DNA of 64,000 bases from Streptomyces tuirus (GTDB lineage Bacteria > Actinomycetota > Actinomycetes > Streptomycetales > Streptomycetaceae). The first letter of the stretch is position 1, and each line of letters begins with the position of its first letter. Shown here in pieces: positions 1 to 9,915 of the stretch. Location: positions 4,085,501 to 4,149,500 of the forward strand of contig JAGTPG010000002.1 in the NCBI GenBank assembly GCA_018195615.1, written 5' to 3'. The notes under the pieces were generated by a model. That model was given only the letters and a program-made list of their open reading frames with translations, made no database searches and was not told where the DNA came from. A program made the translations under genes and the position numbers.

Positions 1-737
1 GAGGCATGTGACGACGTCGCTATCGGCTGCGTCGACCACGTGCGTGGCGCCCAGTTCCCTGGCCAGCTCCAGACGGGCTCCGTTGATGTCGACGACGGCG
101 ATGGTGGTGCAGCCCGCGACCACCGCGGCCATCACGGAACTCATGCCGACCCCGCCCGCGCCAAAGACGGCGATGCTGCTCCCGACCTGCGGGCGCAGGG
201 AGTTGAGGACTCCGCCCGCGCCGGTCTGTATGCCGCAGCCCAGCGGGGCCAGCAACTCCAGGGGCGCGTCCCGGTCGACCTTGACCACGTTGCGCTCGGT
301 GGCCAGGGCGTGGGTGGCGAAGGACGACTGCCCGAAGAACCCGCCGTGCACGTCCCCCTCCGCGCGGTGCAGCACCGTGCTGCCATCGGCGCGGATACCG
401 GTGAAATTACGTGTTGCGAGCTGGTCGCAGTAAGCGGGGCGCCCCTCTGTGCACATACGGCAGGCGCCGCACGAGTTGAAGGTGAGCACGACGTGATCAC
501 CGGGTTCGACGTAGGTCACTCCGTCGCCGACAGCCTCGACCACGCCGGCGCCCTCATGGCCGAACACCGCCGGCAGCGGGAACGGCCGCAGTTGGTCGCG
601 GGCGTTCAGATCCGTGTGGCAGATACCGACGCCGACCAGTCGTACGACGACCTCTCCCGCGCGGGTTCGTCCAGCTCAAGGGGCACCAGGCAGAACGGTG
701 TGCCCCTGTCCTCGGTCACAGCGGCGGTGATGCGCAT
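1..737 (-). CDS. Zinc-dependent alcohol dehydrogenase (aryl-alcohol type), 3' end outside window, one frameshift
   Basis: Medium-chain dehydrogenase oxidising an alcohol to an aldehyde with NAD(P). The ATG lies at 737 and the N-terminus reads MRITAAVTEDRG. After one added base in the GGG run at 663-665, the frame continues through the catalytic zinc motif GVGICHTDL, GHEGAGVVEAVG and the four-Cys structural zinc site CGACRMCTEGRPAYC, then the Rossmann loop GAGGVGM. About 245 residues are visible; the C-terminal third lies beyond the window. It is the last visible gene of the catabolic operon and may interconvert aromatic alcohol and aldehyde intermediates. The family call is firm; the substrate is inferred from context. 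Confidence 0.8.
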
Positions 738-781
738 CTCTCGGATCCTTCGGCCAGGGGGGTGGTTTCAAGCGGCGCCTG

Positions 782-1878
782 TCATCGCGCGCCGACGGAC
801 GGGCTCACGTCCAGCACCGCCTTGAGGAACTGGTCGTTCTCCGCCGCGGTGCCGATCGTGACCCTCAACGCGCCCTCGGGGCAGGGGCGTACGAGCACCC
901 CGCGCTCCTGGCACGCGGCCGCGTACCGCGCGGACAGGTCCCCCACCGGCAGGTACAGGAAGTTGGCGTGGGATCTGGGCAGGGAAATGCCTGTCGCCTC
1001 CAAGAACGTGTGCACGCGCTCGCGCTCCCGGACGACTGCCGTGACCCTCTCGTGCAGTTCCTCCCGGGCCGTCGGTGTGAGCGAGGCGAGCGCGGCGGCC
1101 TGCGCGAGAGCGGAGACCCCGAACGGGATTCCCAGCCGGCGCACCACGTCGACGATCTGCGGAGCGCCCACGAGATAGCCGACGCGCAGACCGGCCAGAC
1201 CGTATGCCTTGCTGAACGTCCGCAACGCCACCACGTTGGAGTGCTGGGCGGCGAGGGCGATACCGTCCGCCGCGGTGGGGTCGTCGACGTACTCGCGGTA
1301 GGCCTCGTCCACCACGACGAGCACATGGTCGGGCAGGGCGTTGACGAAGCGGCGCAGTTCCTCGGCACCGACCACGGTGCCGGTCGGGTTGTTGGGGTGC
1401 AGACCAGCACCACCCGGGTCCGGTCGGTGACCCGCGCCGCCATTGCCTCCAGGTCGTGCCGGTGCTCGCTCAGCGGCACGGGGACGGGCACGGCACCTGC
1501 GGCGATGGTGACGTTGCGGTAGAGCGGGAAGCTAGGAGCGGCGAACACGACCTCGTCGCCCGGCCCGGCGAAAGCCCAGATGAGGTCTCGGATGAGTGCC
1601 GAAGAGCCGGTACCGACAGCGACCGCGTCCTGCGGGACGTTCAGCAGCCCGGCCAGCGTGGTCACCAGTTGGGTGCCGGCGAAGTCCGGGTAGCGGTTGA
1701 CCTCGTCCAGGTGAGCCGCCAGGGCGGCCCGCACGCTGTCCAGCGGCGCGAAGGGCGATTCGTTCGAGGCCAGCTGGACGAAGTCGGTTCGTCCGTCGTC
1801 AGCGGCACCCCGGCCGGGCCGGTACGACGGCAGCGCCGCGAGATGTGCGCGCACCGGCACGGTTGAAGTCGGATGCAT
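782..1878 (-). CDS. HisC-like (histidinol-phosphate/aromatic) aminotransferase, one frameshift
   Basis: Fold-type I PLP aminotransferase of about 365 residues once one base is restored in the GGGG run at 1394-1397, which recovers the family motif CTPNNPTGT. N-terminal markers are LASNESPF and NRYPDF; the Schiff-base lysine lies in TFSKAYGLAGLRVGY; a conserved arginine lies near the C-terminus. The protein begins MHPTSTVPVRAHL at 1878. HisC relatives in actinobacteria also transaminate aromatic amino acids, and position inside a homoprotocatechuate operon rather than a his operon favours an aromatic substrate such as tyrosine or DOPA. That substrate is an inference. Confidence 0.82.
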
Positions 1879-1970
1879 GTCGTTCCTCTCTCACACGGTC
1901 AGTTGGAGGGCGTGCGGCGACGGGGCGGTGTGCGGCCCCGCCGCGTCTTGCTCCGTCAAAGGGCAGGGGA

Positions 1971-2983
1971 TCAGCCGAGTCCGTCAGCGCCGACCTGGAC
2001 GGCCGACTCGTCCAGCACGGCGTCGGCGATGGGCTGCGGGCACCCGTCGAGGTCGAGGACCGGAGAGGCCTCCTTGTACCAGGACTCGATCACCGCGTTG
2101 CCCCAGAAGTCCCGGCGGCGGTCGTCCTTCACGTTCCACCGGTAGGTCTCGTGGTCGGGGTCGCCGGTGTAGTAGTCGCTGGTGTAGATCTCCACCCGGT
2201 GGCCGTCCGGGTCGCGGAGGTAGAGGTAGAAGGCGTTGGAGACGCCGTGCCGCCCTGGACCGCGCTCGATGTGGTGCTCCTTGCGCAGCGAGCCGAAGAT
2301 GTCGGCCGCCCGCAGGACCTGGTGCGACTCGTGGGTGGCCACGCCCAGATGGTGCAGGCGGGGTCCTGCGCCCCCGGTGAAGGCGACGTCGTGGACGGTC
2401 TGCTTGCGGTACATCCAGGCCGCGTACAGCTCGTGTTCGTCGCCCTCGATGGTCTCGGAGCAGCCGAAGCCGAGGGACTTGTAGTGGTCGTAGGCGGCCG
2501 GGATGTCGGGGGTACAGATGTTGAAGTGGTCCAGACGGGCGATCTCGGCGCCGTGCCGGATGTCGTAGCGCTGGATGAGCCGCTCGGCGCGGTCGATCTC
2601 ATGGAAGAACTCGACGGGGAAGCCGAGCGGGTCGATGACGCGGACGGCGTCGCCGACGCCGACGGTGCCTTCGCCCTTCTTCACCCGCTTCACCGGCCGG
2701 CCGAGGTCGGTGAAGAACTTCTCCGCCTTGTCGACGTCCTCGGGGTGCGTACCCGGTAGGAGAGGTGGTCGAGCGCGGCGATGTCGCCCTTGCGCAGTAC
2801 GAGCGAGTGGTGGGTGAGCTCATCCGTGCCGCGCAGGTACAGCGAGTTCTTGTCCTCGTACTGCACGTAGAAGCCGAGCATGTCGACCCAGAACCAGCGG
2901 GCGGCGCCGAGGTCGGTGACAGCGAGCTGTGCGTACGCGGAACGGATGACGTCAGGCGCGTTCGGGTTCGTGGGGGCGCTCAT
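1971..2983 (-). CDS. hpaD: 3,4-dihydroxyphenylacetate (homoprotocatechuate) 2,3-dioxygenase, one frameshift
   Basis: Extradiol (type I, vicinal oxygen chelate) ring-cleavage dioxygenase opening homoprotocatechuate to 5-carboxymethyl-2-hydroxymuconate semialdehyde. ATG at 2983 overlaps the hpaE stop (ATGA). A base missing in the GGGG run at 2742-2745 separates residues 1-80 from the rest; corrected length is 337 aa. Metal ligands are visible as His in ARLDHFN, His in RLHHLG and Glu in HRVEIYT. MYRKQTVHD and ERGPGRHGVSNAFYLY match what I recall of the Brevibacterium fuscum enzyme closely. Downstream of hpaE in the same operon, which fixes the pathway assignment. Confidence 0.92.
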
Positions 2984-4473
2984 GAGGTGGCTCCGAAACG
3001 AGGGGTGTGGACGTCGCCGAGGGCGACGTGGACGATCTTCGACTCGGTGTAGAAGTCGATGGAGTGGGCGCCGCCCTCCCGTCCCACACCGGAGGCCTTG
3101 ACCCCGCCGAAGGGGGTGCGCAGGTCGCGCACGTTGTGGGAGTTGATCCACAGCATCCCGGACTCGACGGCGTGTGCGATGCGGTGGCCGCGCTTGAGGT
3201 TGGACGTCCAGATGTAGGCGGCGAGGCCGAACTGAGTGGCGTTGGCCAGCTCGATCGCCTCCTCCTCGGTGTCGAAGGGGGCGACGGCGACGACCGGGCC
3301 GAAGATCTCCTCCTGGAAGATGCGGGCGTCACGCTCGACGTCCGCGAAGACCGTCGGCTGGAGGTAGTTGCCCTCGGACAGGTGGTCGGGGCGGGTGCCG
3401 CCGGCGACCAGCCTCGCCTCCTTCTTGCCGATCTCGACGTAGTTCAGGACACGTTCATAGTGCTCAGGGTGCACCAGCGCGCCGACCTCGGTGGCAGGGT
3501 CGGAAGGAAGCCCGACGCGTACGTTGGCGGCCCGCTCGGCCAGCCGGCGGGTGAACTCCTCGTACACCGGGCGCTCGACGAGAACCCGTGAACCGGCCGT
3601 GCAGCGTTCGCCGTTGAGGGAGAACACGCCGAACACCACGGAGTCCACGGCGGCGTCGAGGTCCGCGTCGGCGAAGACGATGGCCGGGGACTTGCCGCCC
3701 AGCTCCATCGACGTGGTCTTCAGATGCTGGGCGCTGGAGCGGATGATGTGCCGGCCGGTGTCGGTGGAGCCGGTGAAGGAGATCAGCGGCACGTCCGGGT
3801 GGTCGACCAGTGCCTGCCCGGCCTCCTCGCCGATGCCGTGCACGATGTTCACCACGCCCGCCGGGACCCCGGCCTCGGCGAAGATCTCCGGCCACAGCGA
3901 CGCGGACAGCGGGGTCCACTCGGCGGGCTTGAGGATCAGCGTGCACCCGGAGGCCAGCGCGGGCGCCAGCTTCCAACTCTCCAGCATGAAGGGGGTGTTC
4001 CAGGGCGTGATCAGCCCGGCGACCCCGACCGGCTGCCGTACGACGTAGGAGAACTGCTCCTCGCCCTGGCGGAAGGCCTCGTCGCCGAGGGCGACGATGA
4101 CATCGGCGAAGTAGCGGAAGTTCTCCGCCGCTCGCCGGGCCTGGCCCTTCGCCTGGGTGATCGGCAGACCGGAGTCGTACGACTCGAAGGCGGCCAGTCG
4201 GTCGTGGCATGCCTCGACGGCGTCGGCGATGCGGTTCAGGACGTTCGCGCGGGCCCGGTTGGAGAGACCGGACCACTCCGGGAAGGCGGCGCGGGCGGCG
4301 GTCACCGCCCGGTCGACGTCGGCCGCCGAACCCCGCGAGGCCTGGGCGTAGGCGGTGTTGGAGACCGGGTCGGCGACGTCGAAGGTCCGGCCGTCGGCCG
4401 CGTCGACGAGTTCGCCGCCGATCCAGTGCCGGATGGTGGAGGGCAGGCCCTCGGGCTTGTCAGGGGTGCTCAC
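2980..4473 (-). CDS. hpaE: 5-carboxymethyl-2-hydroxymuconate semialdehyde dehydrogenase
   Basis: NAD-dependent aldehyde dehydrogenase of 497 aa acting on the ring-cleavage product of HpaD. The GTG start at 4473 overlaps the preceding aldolase stop (GTGA), and its own stop overlaps hpaD (ATGA), so the three are translationally coupled. Visible motifs: WNTPFMLESWKLAPALA, the cofactor loop FTGSTDTGRHI, catalytic Glu in MELGGKSPAI and catalytic Cys in NGERCTAGSRV, ending with EIFGPVVAV and the C-terminal PFGGVKASGVGREGG. An upstream in-frame extension to 4614 lies inside the aldolase gene and is rejected as the start. Identity rests on family similarity plus adjacency to hpaD. Confidence 0.92.
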   Translation of the reverse strand: MSTPDKPEGLPSTIRHWIGGELVDAADGRTFDVADPVSNTAYAQASRGSAADVDRAVTAARAAFPEWSGLSNRARANVLNRIADAVEACHDRLAAFESYDSGLPITQAKGQARRAAENFRYFADVIVALGDEAFRQGEEQFSYVVRQPVGVAGLITPWNTPFMLESWKLAPALASGCTLILKPAEWTPLSASLWPEIFAEAGVPAGVVNIVHGIGEEAGQALVDHPDVPLISFTGSTDTGRHIIRSSAQHLKTTSMELGGKSPAIVFADADLDAAVDSVVFGVFSLNGERCTAGSRVLVERPVYEEFTRRLAERAANVRVGLPSDPATEVGALVHPEHYERVLNYVEIGKKEARLVAGGTRPDHLSEGNYLQPTVFADVERDARIFQEEIFGPVVAVAPFDTEEEAIELANATQFGLAAYIWTSNLKRGHRIAHAVESGMLWINSHNVRDLRTPFGGVKASGVGREGGAHSIDFYTESKIVHVALGDVHTPRFGATS

Positions 4474-5402
4474 TTCACGGCTCCGATCTGTGCGGTGAGG
4501 TCGCCGCCCTCGGCGAGCAGCGCGCGGATCTTCGTCAGGCCCTGCTCGGTGGGCGTGACCAGGGGCGGGCGGACGTGGTCCGAGGCGATCCGGCCCTGTT
4601 GAGCCAGCACCCACTTGGCGGGGGCGGGGTTGGTCTCGACGAACAGCAGGTCCACCAGCGGGTGCAGGCGGTAGTGCAGGTCACGGGCGGCGTCGAACTC
4701 GCCGGCCTCCCACAGCTCGTACATGCGGGCCACCGCGCCGGGCGCGAGGTTGGCGACCGCGCTCACGAACCCGGCCCCGCCCAGCGCCATCAGCGGCAGG
4801 CACAGCAGCTCGATGCCGGACCACACCAGCAGCGAGCGGCCGCAAGCGTGCAGCACGCGGGAGAAGTGCTCGAAGTCCTTCGTCGTCTCCTTGACCCCGA
4901 CGAAGTTCTCGAAGTCGGTGAACAGCCGCTTCACCGTCTCCGGCGCGATGTCCACGGCCGTACGCGAGGGCACGTTGTACGCGACGATCGGCAGGTCCGG
5001 GAATTCCCGGGCCACCGTGGCGTACCACTGGTAGAGGGCTTCCTGGGTGGGCCGCGCGTAGTACGGCGTAATGACGAGGGCCGCGTCCGCGCCCAACTCC
5101 TGTGCAGCAGCCGTGATTTCGAGGGTCTCGTCGAGCTTGTGGGAGCCGGTGCCGGGCAGGAACGGCACCCGGTCACCGATCTCCTCGACCGCGGTGCGCA
5201 TGCCCGCGATCCGCTCGGCGGCGCTCTGGGCGCTCGGCTCGCCGGTGGAGCCGCCCAGCGAGATGCCGTGCGAACCGGAATCGAGCTGGAAGCGGATCAG
5301 ATTGCGGAGGCTGTCGTGGTCGACGGCGCCGTCCGCCGCGAACGGCGTGACGACCGGGGCGATGGACCCGCGGATGGCCGACGGGTCGCTGCGGAACTTC
5401 AC
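4470..5402 (-). CDS. DapA-family (dihydrodipicolinate synthase-like) aldolase
   Basis: Class I TIM-barrel aldolase/lyase, 310 aa, GTG at 5402 overlapping the previous stop (GTGA). The family signature is complete: GGSTGE near residue 45, the active-site Tyr in VAYNVPSRT and the Schiff-base Lys in GVKETTKD. True dapA belongs to lysine synthesis, but this copy sits between hpaE and the FAH-RraA gene. In this setting it may do the pyruvate-releasing retro-aldol step on 2,4-dihydroxyhept-2-enedioate, replacing HpaI; no hpaI is visible here. That role is an inference, the fold assignment is not. Confidence 0.85.
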   Translation of the reverse strand: MKFRSDPSAIRGSIAPVVTPFAADGAVDHDSLRNLIRFQLDSGSHGISLGGSTGEPSAQSAAERIAGMRTAVEEIGDRVPFLPGTGSHKLDETLEITAAAQELGADAALVITPYYARPTQEALYQWYATVAREFPDLPIVAYNVPSRTAVDIAPETVKRLFTDFENFVGVKETTKDFEHFSRVLHACGRSLLVWSGIELLCLPLMALGGAGFVSAVANLAPGAVARMYELWEAGEFDAARDLHYRLHPLVDLLFVETNPAPAKWVLAQQGRIASDHVRPPLVTPTEQGLTKIRALLAEGGDLTAQIGAVK

Positions 5403-6832
5403 TGTGATTCTCCCTTGCACCAGTTCTTGTATGCGTCCTGCCAGGCCGGCCCCAGCGGATACAGGCCGTCGACGCTCGCGCCCACGGCGACCTGCTCGGC
5501 GATGAACCGCTCCTGCCGCTCCTGCTCCCGCGAGTCGGCGATCAGCTCCTCGACGAGGTCCGGCGGTACGACGATCACGCCGTCCGCGTCGCCGACGATC
5601 AGGTCTCCGGGCTGGACCAGGGCCCCGCTGCAGGCGATCGGCACACCGGTGTCCCACGGGACGTGCCGGCGGCCGAGGACAGAGGGGTGGCTGCCAGCCG
5701 CGTACACCGGCAGGCCGAGCTGAGCGATGGCCGCGCTGTCGCGGACGGCGCCGTCGGTGACGACCCCGGCCGCGCCCCGTTTGCGGGCGCGCAGGGCGAG
5801 GATGTCGCCGAGGGTGCCGGCGGTCTCGTCCCGCCGGGCGTCCATCACCAGGACGTGCCCGGGGCGCAGTTCCTCGATCGCCCGCTTCTGGGCGTTCATC
5901 CCGGTGCCGTACCGCTTGAACAGGTCCTCGCGCAGCGGCAGGTAGCGCAGGGTGTGCGCCACACCGACCATCGCCTCGCCGCGGGGTCCCACGTGCCGGA
6001 CGCCGTCGATCGACATGTGTGGCAGACCGCGCGCCCGCAGTTGTGCGCTGAGTGTCGCCACCGCGACCGAACGCAGCCCGTCGGCCAGCCGGGGATCCAG
6101 GACCGGCTCAGGCACGTAGGCCGAACCGTAGGCGGACTCACGCTCGGCCGGGTCGGCCTTGGGCATCGCCCCGTACATGGCGAGCGCTTCGCCCTGACTG
6201 ACCCGGTTGCGCAGCCGGCCGGTCGACAGTTCACCGGCGGTGACCTCGATCTCTACCATGTCCCCGGGTTTGACGACAGAGGCGCCCGCCGGGGTACCGG
6301 TGAGAATGACGTCCCCCGCCTCCAGGGTCACCAGCCGCGACAGGTCTGCGACCAACTGCCCGAAGGGGAACAGCAGGGTGTCGGTAATGTCGTCCTGCAC
6401 CAGTTCGTCGTTCACCCACGTCCGCAGCCGCAACGCGTCCGGATCGACCTGGCGGGCGTCCAGCAGCCGCGGTCCGAGCGGTGTGAAACCGTCGGCGCCT
6501 TTGGAGCGGAGGTTGGAGCCGCGGTCGGCGTACCGCAGGTCGTACACGCCGGCGTCGTTGGCGGCCGTCACCCAGCGGACGTGCGACCAGCCGTCCTCGG
6601 GGCTCACGCGTTGTGCGCGCGAGCCGATGACAAGCGCGATCTCGCCCTCGAAACCGAGGAGCTCACACCCCGCCGGGCGGACGATGTGGTCACCTGTGCC
6701 GGCCAGCGAGGACGGCGGCTTGAGGAAGTACGACGGCTGCGACGGCACCCGGCCGCGCTCGGCGGCACGGCTGGGGTAGTTCAGATGGACAGCGATGATC
6801 TTGGAGGGGGGCGTCCCAGTGGGTGTGGCATC
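5399..6832 (-). CDS. hpaG: Two-domain FAH-family isomerase/decarboxylase fused to RraA-like domain (HpaG-like)
   Basis: About 477 aa after correction. Residues about 10-240 are a fumarylacetoacetate hydrolase-family domain (FLKPPSSLAGTGD, EGEIALVIG, LTGTPAGASVVKPGD), typical of the HpaG step that isomerises and decarboxylates the dicarboxylated open-chain intermediate. Residues about 260-477 are an RraA/HMG-aldolase-like domain (VMDARRDETAGTLGD, GVVTDGAVRD). The expected N-terminus KIIAVHLNY precedes the longest clean reading frame; reaching the ATG at 6832, which has GGAG upstream, needs one base added in the G6 run at 6807-6812 and one removed from the T run at 6780-6782. The RraA half might decarboxylate or cleave a later oxo-acid; this is inferred. 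Confidence 0.82.
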   Translation of the reverse strand, partial: DATPTGTPPSKIIAVHLNYPSRAAERGRVPSQPSYFLKPPSSLAGTGDHIVRPAGCELLGFEGEIALVIGSRAQRVSPEDGWSHVRWVTAANDAGVYDLRYADRGSNLRSKGADGFTPLGPRLLDARQVDPDALRLRTWVNDELVQDDITDTLLFPFGQLVADLSRLVTLEAGDVILTGTPAGASVVKPGDMVEIEVTAGELSTGRLRNRVSQGEALAMYGAMPKADPAERESAYGSAYVPEPVLDPRLADGLRSVAVATLSAQLRARGLPHMSIDGVRHVGPRGEAMVGVAHTLRYLPLREDLFKRYGTGMNAQKRAIEELRPGHVLVMDARRDETAGTLGDILALRARKRGAAGVVTDGAVRDSAAIAQLGLPVYAAGSHPSVLGRRHVPWDTGVPIACSGALVQPGDLIVGDADGVIVVPPDLVEELIADSREQERQERFIAEQVAVGASVDGLYPLGPAWQDAYKNWCKGESQ

Positions 6833-6907
6833 AGAGCTGCTCCATTCGCAGCGGCCGGGAATCGGTTCGGGGAATTCGGGAGGTGGTCATCGGCTCGTCG
6901 CACCTGC

Positions 6908-8605
6908 TCACTGGCCGGCGGCACTGCCCGCGGCCACCGGGGCCTGGGCGCTCGGGGCCTTCGACGGCACGGCGCCGCGGAGCAGTTCGATCAGGCCGGC
7001 GACGTTCTCGGGCACGGAGTTGCCTCGCCACGCGACGTGCTGGTCTTCCCGGCACACGAGGAAGGCGTGGTCGTGTTCCTTGCCCGCGACGCCTTCCGGG
7101 ACGTCGATGACGGTGAGCGGTACTCCGGCGGCGGCCGCGGCGTCGATCAGTTCGGCCAGGTCGTCCGGGTCGCCGAAGCTCAGCAGGGTGTAGCCCTGCC
7201 CGAACTCGTCGTACACGGAGGTGGTGTCTTCGAGCCAGAAGTGCGGTGCCCGGCAGCCCGGAACCGTGGACGGGACGAAGGAACCCATCGAGTAGGAGGG
7301 CGCCTGCGCGCCGTCGTAGCTGATGATGGGCGATCCGTCGTAGACGTAGCCGAAGTTGAGACCGGCGGCAGCGAACTGCTGGACATTGAACTCGTACGCC
7401 TCGCGACCGATCCGCTCACGGGCTTCCCGGCCCTCGGCGGAATCCTCCTCGATCACGTCCGGGATGCGGGAACGGGCGATCTTCTGCTGGTGGTTCATGA
7501 CGAACCGGGACACCTGGTCGGTGATGGGCTGGCGCTCGGCCTCGTAGGCGTCGAGGATGCCGTAGTCGGCCCAGCCCGAGAGATGCGCTCCGAGCAGCCA
7601 GGTGAGGTTGAGTCCGTCGGCGATGCCCGCGTTCATGCCGTACCCCGCGTAGGGCACCCACAGGTGGCAAGCATCGCCGGCGATGAAGACACGACCGTCG
7701 CGGAACCGGTCAGCGACCATCCGCCGCGCGACCCAGTCCTCGCGGGAGACGATCTCGTACTCGAAGTCCTCGTCGACTCCGAGGATCGTGCGGATCGCCT
7801 CGTCACGGTCGACGGAGCCGTCGGCGGCCTCTTGCTCGGTGAGGTAGTTGTGGACGATGAAGACCTCGTGGCCGTCGATCGCGTACACGTGGCCGTTGCG
7901 CCGGGGGTTGAAGGTGTAGTAGCCCCAGGCGGGGGCGCCGGGCATTGCCTCGTACAGCTTCGGGGCACGGATGCAGGTGGACTGGACCTGCTGGAGTACG
8001 GCGTCTCCGGTGAGCTTCGCGCCGATCTGCTTGCGCACCGCCGAGCGGGAGCCGTCCGCGCCTATGAGGAACTTCGCCCTGATCGTCCTCAGGTTCTCGC
8101 CGTCCGCGTCGCTGATGAGGGTCTCGACGTGGTCGTCGGTCTGCGTGACGGACAGGAACTGCGTGTCGTTGAGCAGGGTCACGTGCGGCAGTGCGGCGAC
8201 GTGCTCGACGAGGATGGGTTCCAGGTAGGTCTGGTTGATGCGGTGCGGCGGCTCGGGTGTCGGCCAGCCGGTGTCGGGGCCGTTGCGTGAGGTGTAGCGG
8301 TCGCTGCGGGAGGGGATGGGGATCCGCGCGATCTCCTGCCCTGTCAGCGCGGTGCGGAACGCGATGTCATGCGGGTATGCGGCGGGCAGGCCCGAGTTCC
8401 GGATCTGGGCGGCGACCCCGAGCCTGCGGAGACGTTCCATGGTGCGGGCAGACACGTGGTTGCACTTGACGCTCGGCAGCTCCTGATAGGAGCGCTTCTC
8501 CACCACGATGGTCGAGATGCCGCGCGCGTTGAGATCCATGGCGGCCGTCAGACCCACCGGACCGGCCCCGACGATGATGACGTCGGCGTCAGCGGTGCTT
8601 GTCAT
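6908..8605 (-). CDS. FAD-dependent aromatic-ring monooxygenase (MhpA/PheA type)
   Basis: Class A flavoprotein hydroxylase, 565 aa, ATG at 8605. Motifs in order: Rossmann FAD loop VIIVGAGPVGLTAAMDL (residues 9-25), the DG motif LIGADGSRSAVRK and the GD motif FIAGDACHLWVPYAGYGMN, then a thioredoxin-like C-terminal domain usual for MhpA-type phenol hydroxylases. It probably hydroxylates a phenolic substrate to a catechol before HpaD cleavage. An open frame continuing upstream to 9973 is antisense-free but overlaps the transporter in another frame, so it is not the start. Substrate unknown. Confidence 0.88.
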   Translation of the reverse strand: MTSTADADVIIVGAGPVGLTAAMDLNARGISTIVVEKRSYQELPSVKCNHVSARTMERLRRLGVAAQIRNSGLPAAYPHDIAFRTALTGQEIARIPIPSRSDRYTSRNGPDTGWPTPEPPHRINQTYLEPILVEHVAALPHVTLLNDTQFLSVTQTDDHVETLISDADGENLRTIRAKFLIGADGSRSAVRKQIGAKLTGDAVLQQVQSTCIRAPKLYEAMPGAPAWGYYTFNPRRNGHVYAIDGHEVFIVHNYLTEQEAADGSVDRDEAIRTILGVDEDFEYEIVSREDWVARRMVADRFRDGRVFIAGDACHLWVPYAGYGMNAGIADGLNLTWLLGAHLSGWADYGILDAYEAERQPITDQVSRFVMNHQQKIARSRIPDVIEEDSAEGREARERIGREAYEFNVQQFAAAGLNFGYVYDGSPIISYDGAQAPSYSMGSFVPSTVPGCRAPHFWLEDTTSVYDEFGQGYTLLSFGDPDDLAELIDAAAAAGVPLTVIDVPEGVAGKEHDHAFLVCREDQHVAWRGNSVPENVAGLIELLRGAVPSKAPSAQAPVAAGSAAGQ

Positions 8606-8652
8606 GCGTTCTCCAAGTTCATTGATGGGTCGGACAGAAAACGGGTCCCGCC

Positions 8653-9915
8653 TCAGGCGATCGCGGTGAGGTCTTTGCGCCGTCCTTCGGTGGCGATCAC
8701 CGCGGCCAGGAGGCAGACGGCGAGCACGCCGATCCACACGCCGCCCAGGAGCACGAATCCGCCTCCCGCCGTGGAGACCAGCGCCGCGGCGGCCATGGGC
8801 GTGAACCCGGCGCCGAGCGCCGAGGCGCCCTGGAAGCACAGGGACGAGCCGGTGAACCGGATGGATGTGGGAAACAGCTCGGCCAGGAAGGCGGCAAGCG
8901 GGCCGATGATGATGCCCTGGATGCCCTGCCCGACGATGACGGCGACCGCGAAGCCGACCACGGTTGCCTGCTGGACCAGCAGGAGCATCGGGTAGGCGAA
9001 GAGCATCGCCGCGACGATTCCGGCGATCAGGACGGGCCTTCGGCCGAGCCTGTCGCATATGCGTGCCGAAATCAGCGTCGTCACGAGCATGGCGGCCGCT
9101 GCGCACGTCTTCATGTTGAGGACGCTGGTGCGGTCCACACCGTGCTCGACGACGTAGTTGACGGCCCACACGCTGGCCATGCCCGAGATGGTGAGCTGGC
9201 TGATGCCCACGACGGTGCCGAGCAGAAGCCTCTTCGAGTAGCGGGTGAAGACATCGACGACCGGGATCCGGCGGCGCTCGGCTTCTTCCTCGAACCGCTT
9301 GAACAGAGGGCTTTCGGCGACCTTGAGCCGGACGAACAACCCGATGCTCACGAGGACGATGCTGAGCAGGAAGGGAATGCGCCAGCCCCACGAGAGGAAC
9401 TGCTCGTCCGGCAAGAGCGTGGCAGCGGACAGAGCGCCCGTCGCGAGAATCGAGCCGGCCGGCGCACCCAGACTTGCGAAGGAGGCAGCGAACCCGCGCT
9501 TGCCTCCGGGGGCATGCTCGATGGCGATGAGCATGGCCCCGCCCCACTCGCCGCCCACCGCGATGCCCTGCAGAATTCGCAGGACGATCAGGAGCACGAC
9601 TGCGGCGCCGCCGATCTGAGAAGTCGCGGGCAGCAGGCCGATCAGCGTCGTGGCGATCCCCATGATCATCATCGAGGTCACCAGGGCACACTTGCGGCCG
9701 ATCCGGTCGCCGAAGTGACCGAAGATCGCCCCGCCCAGCGGGCGTGCCACGTACCCCGCCGCAAGCGTCCCGAACGAAGCGAAGGCGGCGACGCCGGGGG
9801 TCAGATCGTTGAAGAAGACGCGGGGGAAGACAAGCGCAGAGGCGGTCGCGTACAGCAGGAAGTCGTAGAACTCGATGGCGCCTCCCATGAAGCTGGAGGC
9901 GAGGATGCTCCGCAT
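8653..9915 (-). CDS. MFS transporter, metabolite:H+ symporter (MHS) family
   Basis: Twelve-helix permease of about 420 aa. It starts in the family's usual MRSILASSFMGGAIEFYDF, followed by the MFS loop motif GHFGDRIGRK between helices 2 and 3, GGEWGGAMLIA and a central cytoplasmic loop rich in Glu and Arg. MHS proteins import organic acids and aromatic compounds with protons, so uptake of the operon substrate is likely. Related transporters have about 20 more N-terminal residues. The same frame is open upstream and reads plausibly (RQNRAGAQAQRPH) but lacks a start codon, so the N-terminus is uncertain. A paralogue lies at 18737-20059. Confidence 0.88.
   Translation of the reverse strand: MRSILASSFMGGAIEFYDFLLYATASALVFPRVFFNDLTPGVAAFASFGTLAAGYVARPLGGAIFGHFGDRIGRKCALVTSMMIMGIATTLIGLLPATSQIGGAAVVLLIVLRILQGIAVGGEWGGAMLIAIEHAPGGKRGFAASFASLGAPAGSILATGALSAATLLPDEQFLSWGWRIPFLLSIVLVSIGLFVRLKVAESPLFKRFEEEAERRRIPVVDVFTRYSKRLLLGTVVGISQLTISGMASVWAVNYVVEHGVDRTSVLNMKTCAAAAMLVTTLISARICDRLGRRPVLIAGIVAAMLFAYPMLLLVQQATVVGFAVAVIVGQGIQGIIIGPLAAFLAELFPTSIRFTGSSLCFQGASALGAGFTPMAAAALVSTAGGGFVLLGGVWIGVLAVCLLAAVIATEGRRKDLTAIA

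Noticed and set aside
782..1878. hisC of histidine biosynthesis
   Set aside because: No other his genes are near and it lies inside the aromatic operon, so I left the gene symbol empty.
4470..5402. Genuine lysine-pathway dapA
   Set aside because: The family is right, but coupling to hpaE and the FAH-RraA gene makes a catabolic aldolase role more likely; I did not assign the symbol.
5663..8290. An 875-codon open frame on the plus strand
   Set aside because: It is antisense to the FAH-RraA and monooxygenase genes, which show clear motifs; long antisense frames are expected at this GC content.
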